Made by a program: the position numbers and the translations under genes. 64,000 nt of DNA from Anaeramoeba flamelloides (taxonomy: Eukaryota; Metamonada; Anaeramoebidae), in assembly GCA_027625915.1 (NCBI GenBank), contig JANTQA010000048.1, positions 4,712,001-4,776,000 on the forward strand, given 5' to 3'. The notes beneath the pieces were generated by a model. The model made no database searches and was not told where the DNA came from. It saw only the letters and a program-made list of their open reading frames with translations. Shown here one piece after another: positions 24,361 through 35,580 of the stretch; the first letter of the stretch is position 1; each line of letters begins with the position of its first letter.

Positions 24361-24556
24361 ACGTCAGTTACAAATTTAAGGCACAGAATTTCAACGAAAT
24401 TTAAGTCATAAAAAAATCTCAAATTAAGACACAAAATTTGGACTTTCGCATTTTACAAATTATTTTACTAGAATCTGAATTTTGTGCCTTAATTTGAGAT
24501 TTTTATTGTGCCTTAAATTCCCTTCAAAGTTTGTGTGCAAAAAGTGGAACTGACTT
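24361..24556. mobile_element. Palindromic family Z element (copy 2), abutting a TA microsatellite
   Basis: The element begins ACGTCAGTTACAAATTTAAG immediately after a (TA)n run at about 24,331-24,356 and ends in a GTGGAACTGACT arm. The halves are complementary (AATTTGGACTTT / AATTTGAGATTTTT region). About 195 bp, non-coding. Confidence 0.65.
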
Positions 24557-25059
24557 TATAAATAGATATATCATCCAAAATAATGAATTGTTCTATAAGG
24601 TGATTGTTTTTTTCCACCGGTTTAATTAATCAATTGAATTCTAATTAAACCTGCAATCTTTTAATGGCGTTTGTCAAAAAAATAATGACATTTTCAGAAT
24701 AGTAATGAGTAAAATTTTTATTCTTTTCACTTTTTTTCCTTATTATACGGCAATTAAAGTACTCAAGAAAGGTATCCTAATATTTGAAAAATAATTGATA
24801 ATCGATCAAAATGTTAAAACTGTTTTTTTTTTTATTTGTAACCTTGTTCAAAAAAAAAAAAAAAATTAAAGTAATTAAAAGAAGATGTAATCAACTTTAA
24901 GTATTAAATATTTGAATTCTTTCAATTTAATCAATACAAGTGATTCAAATTCCTTTTATTATCAAAATATGATGAGTGGTTTTTAGGTTACAAGAAAGTT
25001 ATTTTTTAATCAAATTTTTAAATACAGATCATTCTCTGAAAGAAAATTATAAATATCTA

Positions 25060-25463
25060 CAGTCTGTTCCACTTTTAGTATACAAAATTTGAACGAAATT
25101 TAAGTCACAAAAACAATTCAAATTAAAGTACATTATTTGTAATATTTTTTACATAAAGTATTTTACTCGGATTTGAATTTTGTGCCTTAATTTCTGATTT
25201 TTTGTGTGCTTTAAAAATGGTTCGAATAATGTGTTTTAAAAGTTTAACCAATGTTAGTTTTAGATACAGTCAGTTTCACTTTTAAGGCACAAGCTTTCAA
25301 CCAAATTAAAGGCACAAAAAAATCTCAAATTAAAGCAGATTTTTTGGAATTTTAATTTTCACAAATTATTTTACTAGAATTTGAATTTTGTGTCTTAATT
25401 TGAGAGTTTTTTTTGTGCCTTAAATTTCGTAGAAATTTTGTGTCTTAAAAGTGAAACTGACTG
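25060..25463. mobile_element. Two adjacent palindromic family Z elements (copies 3 and 4)
   Basis: Copy 3 runs from CAGTCTGTTCCACTTTTAG at 25,060 to about 25,255 with a decayed right arm. Copy 4 (25,267-25,463) is intact: CAGTCAGTTTCACTTTTAAG at the left, the complementary AAAAGTGAAACTGACTG at the right, and TA on both sides. The whole of copy 4 could fold into one long hairpin. They lie about 500 bp from copy 2. Family features (TA target, CAGT ends) fit Tc1/mariner-type miniature elements. Confidence 0.75.
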
Positions 25464-25974
25464 TAATTTAAAACTGTTTTAAGTCGGATATTTGTCTTTA
25501 ACTATTATTATATTCTTTTATTAATATATATTACTTTTTTATTTTACGGTTTCGATTTAATGTTTACATTAAAGGCTATATTCTTTATTTTTCCATTGTT
25601 TCACTTTTTTTTTCAAAAATATTTTGTACTTTTAATTATTTTTTTTAATCCTTTTTTTGGTTTTTGTCTATTAGTATTTATTCTATAAACAAAAAATCCT
25701 AAACTAAACAAATATTTCAGAATTGAAAAAAGAAAAAACATCAAATTTTTTCACATTGGTGGTTAACAAACTCGTTCTTAAATCTTTCTTCTTTTGTCAT
25801 GGTAAAGGGCAGGTATCCCAAACATTTTTATTTTTTTTTGTCTCAAAAGTATATTATATTATTTTAATCATTTTTTTTTATTTTGGTATGAAGTGTACAT
25901 GTGCACTTGCCTGGATCTTCTGATCTTTTGTGTTTTAAAAAATAAATATTTCCAAAATAATTAATTAAGGGGTC
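25464..25974. other. Gene-free AT-rich stretch
   Basis: Nothing recognisable. The frame at 25,723-25,923 is Phe-rich with no domain and is probably chance. Confidence 0.45.
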
Positions 25975-27060
25975 ATTCCACCATGGCAACAAGCAAAAAT
26001 TGTAAATATTTTATTGGTGGTATTATCTAATTAGCAATTTTGTAAATGTAAAAGTGTTAAAAAATTCTGATCAACTCAGAAATCCAAAAAAGAATAATTT
26101 TTTTGTGAGATCAATTTTTTTTTTCCATTTTTTTCCGAAAAAGAAAATTATTAAATTAATTTTATTTCTAACATTATCAAAAACAAGTTTTTACCCTTTT
26201 TATTGTCATTACACATCATTATTATTCAATGACAACTCTTTTTTGTCTGGTATATTACTATAAGTATTATTTTTCTTTTTTGGAAGAATTCATTTAGAAA
26301 ACTGGGGAAATGATTTATCCAGTCCATTCAAAGACAATCGTATTGATTTAAGAATAGTGGTTATAATTATTAATTTTTGAAGGTCATTAAAAAATTCTAC
26401 AGAGAGAAAAAAAATATTTTATATAAAGATAATATTTGATTTTTTTAAAATAAAATTTTCTTGAAAATATTGGGAAATTAAGTAATTATATCTCCAAAAT
26501 TCAAATTCACTTATTTTCTGTTAAAAATGATTTAAATTGTTATAAGGGTTCTTGTGAATAAGACCAAACAATTTATTATAATTTTTTTTTGAATTTTTTT
26601 TTCATTTTTTGAAAACCAGAAAAAAACTACTTTGAAACCTTAAAGAAAAAAAATTTTTTGCATAATAGATCTCAATTTAATTGGAAAACTGTAGTCAAGC
26701 TTCTACTGAATAAGCATTTATTAAATCACCTATACTTAAATTAGTTTTATTGGCTGAGATTTTAATTAAAATATTAATAACGAAAAATATTAACCAAAAA
26801 AATAATTTGCTTTCGAAATCAATACTTTCCAACACCCCACGAAAAAATTGTTTTAGTATTTTCAAGAATTAACTTAATTGTTAATAAAAATAATATGTTA
26901 CTTTTTTTGGTTCTATATTGGGGATATTCGAATTTTGGATTTCAAAAAAGACAATCAAATTGATAAATTGTTTAGACAGAGTTAACTCGCCATTTCATAA
27001 GTCGAAGCACAAATTACAAAAAAAATATCAAAGATCTTTACAAAAATTATATTCTATTTT
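25975..27060 (+). repeat. Dispersed non-coding repeat R (copy 1)
   Basis: This segment is colinear, with many substitutions and indels, with 60,250-61,330. Shared landmarks in order are AAAAAATTCTGAT, TCTTGTGAATAAGACCAAA, GTTTTATTGGCT and AATTGTTTAGA. A partial third copy is at 14,170-14,410. No coding signal is conserved between copies, so this appears to be an old non-autonomous element or a segmental duplication. Confidence 0.6.
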
Positions 27061-27520
27061 TATAAAAATACTACCCCCTTAAAGTTATATTTTTTATTAA
27101 AGTTGTGTTTTTTTTTTACAAGTAACATTTATATATTTTGTATTGTATCTAAAAAAATGGGCTTATGATTGAACATGTATATTGAAGAATCTTTATTTTG
27201 AAAAAATGAACTTTTTTATACCATCGAAAAACTCCTAAAGATAAATACAGTGATCAAAATTAGCACCTTACAAAGGACAATAATCCCTAATTCAATATAA
27301 AATCTGTTCTTTTTTTTTTCTCTTGTTCCAATCGAACATTCAATTCTCTAGCCAATGTTATACCTAAATTCTAATCAATTTCAAAAGTAAACTCCTTGAT
27401 ATTTATGTTAAATTTGAATTAGTAATGCAATTTTGTTGAAAATTTTTCGTAATTTTTTCAATTTTTCTTGAATTTTTTGTTTTATTAAACCAAATTTTGT
27501 AGAAATTTTACCCTACAACA
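27061..27520. other. Gene-free AT-rich stretch
   Basis: No coding region, terminal repeat or RNA gene recognised. It ends where the CACTA pentamers begin. Confidence 0.5.
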
Positions 27521-28934
27521 CACTACACTACACTACACTACAAGGAAAATTTTTTCAAAAAAAAATCTCTAAATTTTGTATTTTTGAAATACACTCATAT
27601 AATAAACATTATTATACATAACAATTTTCAATGAGGTTTACAACTTTAATAGATATTAATAGGAATTGAAAAAAAAATGAAATTTTTCAGTAATATTTTT
27701 TTCATTTTTAATTGTAAAATTTTTGAATTTTTTTAATTGACTTAGCAGAGAGATAATTTTCAAGTATTTTTTTAATGGTATAAAAGGAAACATATTTTTC
27801 AATTTGAAAATAGTACAAAATATTTCAATCAAAAGATATTACTCAATTAAATTGAAAATCTGATTTTTTATCTGTTTTTGGAATATTTTTTATCATTTTA
27901 TTTTTTTCCCTGTTTGAGTTTTTATATACGTTCCCGGTTTTTTTCTGTAAATTACTTTAACATTTATTCGTTTTTCAATCTTAATGTTCAATCAAAAATT
28001 AATTCATTTCAACTTTTTCCAATATAAAAATACCCTGAAAATAGGTGTTTTTTTCAAAAGTCGGTATTTTTTGAAAAGGGGGGGTATTCAGATTTTCAAG
28101 AGTTTAAAAGCTATCCTATTTTTATTACATAAAATTATGATAACTTTGAAAAAATAATTTATAAAAGAAGTATAACTGAAATCCAATGTATAGTTTAGGC
28201 TAACTTTAATTTTATGTATTTAAATTTTCCTTGTAATGTACAAGGAAAATTTTTTCAAAAAAAAATCTCTAAATTTTGTATTTTTCAAATACACTCATAT
28301 AATAAACATTATTAGACATAACAATTTTCAATGAGGTTTACAACTTTAATAGATATTAATAGGAATTGAAAAAAAAATAAAATTTTTCAGTAATATTTTT
28401 TTCATTTTTAATTGTAAAATTTTTGATTTTTTTAATTGACTTAGTAGAGAGATAATTTTCAAGTATTTTTTTAATGGTCTAAAAGGAAACATATTTTTCA
28501 ATTTGAAAATAGCACAAAATATTCCAATCAAAAGATATCGCTAAATTAAATTGAAAATCTGATTTTTTATATGATTTTGGAATATTTTTTATCATTTTAT
28601 TTTTTTCCCTGTTTGAGTTTTTATATACGTTCCTGGTTTTTTTCTGCAAATTACTTTAACATTTATTCGTTTTTCAATCTTAATGTTCAATCAAAAATTA
28701 ATTCATTTCAACTTTTTCCAATAAAAAAATACCCTGAAAATAGGTTTTTTTTCAAAAGTCGGTATTTTTGAAAAGGGGGGTATTCAGATTTTCAAGAGTT
28801 TAATAGCTATCCTTTTTTTATTACATAAAATTATGATAACTTTGAAAAAATAATTTATAAAAGAAGTATAACTTAAATCCAATGTATAGTTTAGGCTAAC
28901 TTTAATTTTCTGTATTTAAATTTTCCTTGTAGTG
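27521..28934 (+). mobile_element. CACTA-ended non-autonomous element, tandem dimer A
   Basis: Two near-identical units of about 695 bp lie head to tail. Unit 1 starts at CACTACAAGGAAAATTTTTT, preceded by extra pentamers so that CACTA occurs four times at 27,521-27,540. Unit 2 ends AAATTTTCCTTGTAGTG at 28,934. The junction near 28,228-28,245 reads CCTTGTAATGTACAAGG. The CACTACAAG start resembles plant and animal CACTA/EnSpm elements. No coding frame is shared among units. The superfamily assignment rests on terminal sequence only, because I could not define a target duplication. Confidence 0.8.
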
Positions 28935-30699
28935 TATTTTTTGAGAAATTTTCGGAATTGGATCATTCATTTGTAGAATTTCCTTTTGTTAATAATAGTA
29001 GAATTGTAACAATCAGTGTCATGGATAGTAGAGGTTTATTGTTGACTTATTACATCGTTTAATGTATAGATGTTTCAAAACAAAAAAACAAGCTGTTTAT
29101 TTTGAGACACAGATTTAACTTTTCTGAGAGGGTATTATTTTGACAATAGTCTCCAATTTTTTATGGTACACTTTCCTCTTTTTCATCTAAAGAACTATTT
29201 TGTGTAAAAATTTTCCTTTAAAGAAAATAACACATCTATGAAAAAGTAAAACATAAAATAATTTCCAATTTATATCCTAAATCTATTTTGAAAATAAACA
29301 AGTTCATTTAATCAATTTAAAATTGAATATTCATCACAGAAATGTGTACAGAAAACTATGAATTTGAGATCTGTTGATCAATAAAAAGATGAAAAAAATT
29401 TGGAAAAAAAAGATGATTTTCTTCACATTTTGCAAATTTTGTCAAAACAAAAAATCTATAAATATGAAAAGATTATTGGGTTAAATCTTTTCCTAATAAC
29501 TGTATTTATGCTTGAAAGTGGTAATAGAATTTGTGGTATATCCTAAAAATCAAGAATTGTTTTTTTGTGTTGCTTTGATTGTTACTTTTAGAATAATTTT
29601 TTTCTTCTCACTTTTTTTCATTCTTTGGAAATAACAAAGAAACCAATTTTAATTAAGAGCCCATGCATTGAACGATACTTTGAATGATTTAATCTTGGAA
29701 TTTTAGTTTCGAATCGATCTTGGGAATTGGTTTTTATTTTCTTCTTTTTCGATCAAAGTTTTTTTTGGAACAAAGAAGAAATATTTTTCAAAGGGAAAAT
29801 GACAGTATTTGAGTTTTTATCCAAAGAGTAAATTGGAATTGAAATTTGTTGAAACAATTTGATCTTGGCTTTTTTTTTACTCTTTTAAATAACTTCTTAC
29901 TTTATTAAAAACTCCAAGAGTATGATCATTTGTGAGGGTGAAAAAGCCTTCCTTAACCACAGTATTCGAGAAAAAAAATTATAGAATTTGCAAATAGTGA
30001 TTTTTCAGCAAAATAAGAAAGTTGAAAAAGAGAGAACAAAACAGTTGACGTGTATTCGAAAACGGAGGGAGAAATATTGGATAAAGTAAACTTAAAATTC
30101 TTAAGTGAGAAAGTTATAACATTTTCGATTTGGAAAAAAAATAAATTTGATTTCTTTTTCTAAAATGCCCTTTAAGAACCTACTTTTTGTTCTAAAAAAT
30201 ACTAAAATGGTTCATTGTTTCAACGACTGAAAATGTTTACTCAATTTCATCAAAAACTTTTTAATTGGAAAAAAAATTCTAATTTAGAAAAGTTATCAAC
30301 CAAATTGACAAACAATATGATCTATCAAATAATTGGTTAGCTTTTTTTTAAAACCTTGTTCGAATTATAACTTTGAAAAATAATTAATAAAAATAATTAG
30401 ATTTAATTTTAAACACTCATTTACTCTGCACATAAGGAAGAATAGTCAAATTAATGAAAGAAAAACAAACAATCTATATTTTTTTTTATTTTGGAACAAA
30501 AAACATTTTTTGATTTCTCAAAAGATTATTTTTTTCTTGTTACTCTTTGTGCTCTTGAAAATGACATTCAATCCAAATTTTTTTTCACTTTTTTGGTCAT
30601 ATACAAATTTTCTTTATACCAACTACCAACCACAGCAATCAATAAAACTTCGCAAAACAACAAAAAAGTACTTTCAAAAATATAATTTGTATTATAGGA
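28935..30699. other. Gene-free stretch upstream of the E2F-like gene
   Basis: No coding region is supported. The two open frames starting near 30,491 and 30,510 are Phe-rich in the first part and overlap the 5' end of the E2F-like gene in other frames. An additional 5' exon could lie here, but I could not identify one. Confidence 0.45.
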
Positions 30700-32308
30700 A
30701 TGTCAATGAGCAAATTTTGAAAAGAATGGAGAGCGTTCAACAAATCCTAATTCAAAATTCGATCCTGCTTCATCGCTTAAAAAAATCAAGAAAAAAAGAA
30801 AGAGCAGCTTTACACAGATCCAAAAAACCAAAAATTCTTGCTCAGCAAAGTGTGGGCAACAGTATTTGCAAAGAAGTCTGATCTCAAAACCAATCCAAAA
30901 AAAATATCTGAAAAGATCACAAAAACGAAGATTAAAAGAGTTACAATCATTGGAAAATTCTCGATCAAAAAAAACTCTTGGAGTACTTACTTTTAAACTC
31001 ATTCGACTGATCCAACAAAGTTTGCAATTTATTTTTTTTTTCTTATTCTTTTTTTTTTTTTTTTTATCTCAAGAAAAATTCAACATTTCTAAATTCTTTT
31101 TTTCTTTTTTTCTTCTTTTATTCTTTATTCTTTTCTCAAATCAAAAAAAAAAAAACAACTGATCCAATATAGAATCTTATACGTGCGAAGAATTAACTGA
31201 AATTACGGGATTTTTAAAACAAAGAGTTTCAAAAGTACTTCGAATTTACAAACTTTTGAATCTTGTTACACTTGATCAACAGACCTTGAAATACACGTGG
31301 AATTGGGAACAATCAGAAATGATTCCTGAAATTAATGACAAAATAAAAGGCTACTTTGAAAGACAAGAAAAAAAAAGAGAACTTTTAAATCGACTTTTGC
31401 GAATTCAACAAAAAGTAAACGAAAACACAAGCAAAAAAAGTAAACTCACAGAAGATTTGAACAAAAAAATTTCCTTTGTTGTTGAGACATTCACAAATTG
31501 CAAACTAAAAACAACAAAGCCAGAAGAAACAAACACACTCAACAATTTGTCACCAATTAAAAATGAAAAAGAAGACTTTTTCATGCAAAGCCAAGTTTTC
31601 ACACTGGAGAATAATAATGCTAATAACCAACTAAAAATTGCCAAGCAAACAAGCGAACAAACACTTCATTTCGAACCAATGGAAGTTAAACAAGAAACTG
31701 TTTTCCAGCCCATCACAAAACCAGATCCAATCCCAATCCCAAACTCAAGCTCACTATCAGAACAAAATACAGAGTTCTTAATGTACCAAAGTGCACCAAA
31801 CATCAGCTCAAATGATCACATCAAAACAAACAATATCATGATTCCCAATTCTGTTGGTTGCAGCTTCAGCCACATTACAAAACAAGAAAATCAAGAAACA
31901 GAGAGACAATTGGCAGATCAAAGCCAGACAGAACAGATAAACAATCTCAATAACTCTGAAATGATCCTTCAAAATTTTGTTTCGTCCAATTCTTTATCAC
32001 CAGCACAATTTTTAGAAACAGAACTTTATGAAAACTTGCCCTCGTCTCCTTTTTTTTTTGAAACAACGTCTTTCATCCCTTTAGAAATCCCAAACCTTGA
32101 TCGTGAAGATACCCAAAACATCGACTCATTAGAACTTTTTTCGTCTGACCTCGATATCCTCCCTTTTAATGCTTTTACAAATGATCCACTTGAAAATAAT
32201 TATACATCAAACCAGGATCATGCAAATACACCATACCTTGAATTTAATACACTTTTGTCAGGTAAGCTTAGCAGAAGTGGCAGTAATTCTAATTTATCTC
32301 AATTTTAA
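30700..32308 (+). CDS. E2F-like winged-helix transcription factor, 2 exons, 5' end uncertain
   Basis: E2F proteins control S-phase genes with pocket (Rb) proteins. Exon 1 ends at 31,019 and exon 2 is 31,173-32,308; the splice joins in phase. The spliced product has KKTLGVLTFKLIRLIQQ, then SYTCEELTEITGFLKQRVSK and VLRIYKLLNLV ... LKYTW. These align with the E2F_TDP winged helix (SLGLLTKKF ... NVLEGIGLI ... IQW). A coiled coil (ERQEKKRELLNRLLRIQQKV) follows, as in E2F dimerisation regions. Near the C-terminus, SLELFSSDLDILPFNAF resembles the pocket-protein-binding motif of E2Fs. The DNA-contact motif RRxYD is replaced by QRVSK, so DNA specificity may differ. Candidate starts are ATG at 30,700 or 30,706, but they are one base out of frame with the rest at a T4 run (TTT TGA). 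An upstream exon is the alternative. About 480 residues. Confidence 0.72.
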
Positions 32309-33179
32309 TTTTAATATTTTTATATATGTTTTATTTTTTTATAAGTTATTTGTGTTGTAATTCTATAGGCATCGGCATTTGATAATCTTTCTTTATTTAT
32401 GAAAATTTGGTTTTCACTACTATTATTAAATCCCCGTGGCTTTGATTTACAACTCAAATACTATTTTAAAAAATCGTTATTTGAAAATTCTCTTGTAGAT
32501 TTGATTTTTTAAAATATTTTTTTTGAACACATTTCTTTATTTTTTTTCTTTTATATTTTTATTTTTATTTTTATTTTTTATTACATTTTTTTTACCCATT
32601 TTTTCGCCCCCAATTTTTTTCGCTTTTTTTTCGCCATCCATTTTTTTACCCCCATTTTTTTCCTTTTTTTTTGTTAATATTTCTTAATTTTTTTTATATA
32701 ATTAAACTATTAATTATACCCAAAATGAAATAATATGGAGATTCATATTTCTACCCATAGAAATATAACCGCTTTTTGAGTCTATTTATTTATTTATTTG
32801 TATGTATGTGTACAATTATGTATACATACATGCATAGATAAAGACAATGAATAAATATCATTTTTTAATTTTTTTTTTTTGATTTTCTTTTTATTTTTAA
32901 TAACTCTATGTTGATTGTTTTTTTTTTACTTTTCATATTTAATCAACTTAACCGTAGTTCAGCCGGCTCAACCACAGATTGGAAATTTATACATCCCTAT
33001 CAGAGTAAAACATTTGGGCTAAAATTTCATTTTTTTTTTAGAATTTTAGATTTTAAACAATAGAATCTTAGAGTCTATTTTTATTTCTAAATCCAAATAA
33101 TATTTCACATCACTAAAAATAACAATAAAAATAAACTTATATTTTAAAAATTTTAAATCTAATAAAAGAAATAAACATA
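32309..33179. other. Gene-free AT-rich stretch
   Basis: T-rich 3' flank of the E2F-like gene, with homopolymers and a short (TATT)n/(TGTA)n patch near 32,780-32,830. A slightly GC-richer patch at 32,950-33,000 (GTAGTTCAGCCGGCTCAACC) does not fold as a tRNA. No gene seen. Confidence 0.5.
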
Positions 33180-33351
33180 AACTATTTTTCATAAATTTTG
33201 ACTCACTTTATAATGTTAATGGGAGTTGTTTTGAGGGTTTATTCCAGTATTCTTAACAAAAAATATTTTCAAATTTTTGGATCTGAATCATTTTTTCAAA
33301 TTTTGCAAATTTGAGTTTTGCTTTTTCAAATTTTTGTTTTTCTTTTGTTTT

Positions 33352-33425
<74 letters not shown>

Positions 33426-33793
33426 AAAAGATCATTTGGAAAAAAAAAAGATCTTCGAAAAGACAAATAATCACTAAGAAAATTTCGACCAATGTAATGT
33501 CTTTGAAAATGGATTTAATTATTCAAAAAAAATCTTGTTGTTCAACTTTTTTTCAGTGAAAATTCAGTAATAAAAAATCCGTAATGCTCATTTCAAAAAT
33601 TTTGACTCACTTTTTTTTCTTTTTTAGTTTTATTTTTTTTAATATTTAATTTAGCAGGCTTTTATAGATTTAGAATGACTTAAAAGAGAATTAAAAATCA
33701 TATTTAGTTACTAATTGTTCTTGAATACTTAAGGATAATTTTTTTTTTTTCAATTTATTATTTCAGGTGAGTCACAATTTTTGAAAAAGAGTT
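33180..33793. mobile_element. Family Y element (copy 2)
   Basis: It is closely similar to 15,072-15,698 over its whole length: the same ends (AACTATTTTTCATAAATTTT and TTGAAAAAGAGTT), TA on both sides, and the same T run (about 70 bases, 33,354-33,423). High identity between the two copies suggests fairly recent activity. Non-coding. Confidence 0.8.
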
Positions 33794-35580
33794 TACTTTT
33801 GATTTTTTTCATTTTGAAGAAAACACTGAACAATAAAAAAATGTTTTGATTTGTCCTCAAAAACTCTTGAAAAAGTTAACTCATTATTCTGTTTTTTTTT
33901 TTTTTCAATTAATGTTATAGGTTTATTTTAATTCCTTAATTTTTTTTCTTCTTGGAATAAGTTTATTAATTATATTACAAAAAGTTCAAATTGGGTTTTA
34001 AAACACCCCCCCCATTTTTTTTGTTTAATAATGGTTTTATTTGAATTAAAAATCGATTTGGACCAATATATTTGTTATGATCAACATTAATTTAGTTGTA
34101 CAATTATGCCCCAACTTTTTTTTTTATTTTTTTTTTAAAGTAGAAACAACGGTAAAATAACAAATAAAACACTTCTCGATTTTATTATTAATTTATAAAT
34201 AATAAGGGAAAAGAAATTTCATTTCTTACAAAAGAATGCCTAGATATTGAAAATTTATTAACTCCTAATATTTTTTTTTTGAAAAGTCTTGACTAATTCT
34301 TCAACCTCTGGACTCGTCTAATAGAATCTTTACATCTCAAAAAAAAATTGAAAAATGAAAAAATTATCTCAAAAGTAGATAATTTCAAGAAAAAAATAAC
34401 CATACCTAAATGAGAAATCAAAAACAATTCTGCCCAAACTAAATACCATTTTAAATATTTTTTTTTTTAATAATATACACCAAAGTAGAAAAGGATGATA
34501 TTTCCTAAAATTATACACCATATAGAAAAAAAAACAAAAAATCGATGGTATTAACCACCCTATACAAGAAATTAAAAATACATGGAAAACAATGGAATCA
34601 ATGGAAATAGCAATAAAGAGATAATCAAAACTTTTAATTTTATGATTTAATACTATAAATACACAAATGGATTCCTATGAAAAATAAATACAAAATAAAT
34701 TATGATCATTATAATATAATTTTTTCTAACCAATATGGTCCAGCATGTTTTTTTTTTGGAAAAAATAACTCAACTCTAAAATATTCTGGGTCACATACAC
34801 ATAAAAAAATTTTTTTATTATAATTCTATAAATTTATCAAATTTTCAATAATTATAAAAATTTTTCCTATTTATTTTTAATGACTATTTTGTTCTTTATC
34901 TTTTACACCACTCTCCTTTTTTTAATCATTTTTCTTTTCTTGAGAAACCACTTTATCTTAACTAATCATATAAAATTGAACTAACCAACCCATAAAAAAA
35001 AAACAGAAAAAAGAGTAAATAAATTGCCTAATTTGTATTATTGGTAAAATAAAATAAAAATTATTATTTTGAAATGGTTTTTTATATATTTTTTCTCTAT
35101 TTTTTCTCTATTTTTTCTCTATTTTTTAAATACCAACCATATAAAAAAATTAGATCAATTGTTAGAACCAAAATAGAATTCAAAATTTCAAATTAAACCA
35201 AAATTTAAAAATTGTTCAATTTTCAAAAATTAAGTTCGAAATAATAAATATTAATTAAATTGAATTTTTTAGGTTATTTTACACTAAGATTTTTTCTATT
35301 CCTGTGAAATTAGACTTAAAAGTTAAGTATTAGATATTAATTGAGTTTGAAAAATTACAATATTATAGATCTAGATTGATAAGCAAAACAATAAGTTAAA
35401 TAATAATTGTGAAAATTTCCTTTTCATTCTCAATTGCAATCAAAATTGATTCAACAATTATTTCAAGATTTTATCGTTAGAAATGCCTCTAATTACAATG
35501 TTTATTCACTCTTAGAATGTGAAGTTACAAATTTTTTCACTTTAAAAATTTCTCATTTCAAATTTAGTGTTTTGAAAACC
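33794..35580. other. Gene-free AT-rich stretch
   Basis: Nothing recognisable apart from homopolymers, a C9 run near 34,004 and a small tandem repeat of CTATTTTTT units near 35,093-35,130. Confidence 0.5.

Noticed and set aside
28346-28771. Open frames repeated in each CACTA-ended unit (also 47,020-47,238, 48,128-48,313, 48,817-49,044)
   Set aside because: The frames differ in length and ends between copies, are low in complexity and match no domain, so they are chance frames in a non-coding element.
32940-33015. GTAGTTCAGCCGG patch as a possible tRNA
   Set aside because: No cloverleaf, anticodon arm or GTTCGA-type T-loop could be laid out around it.
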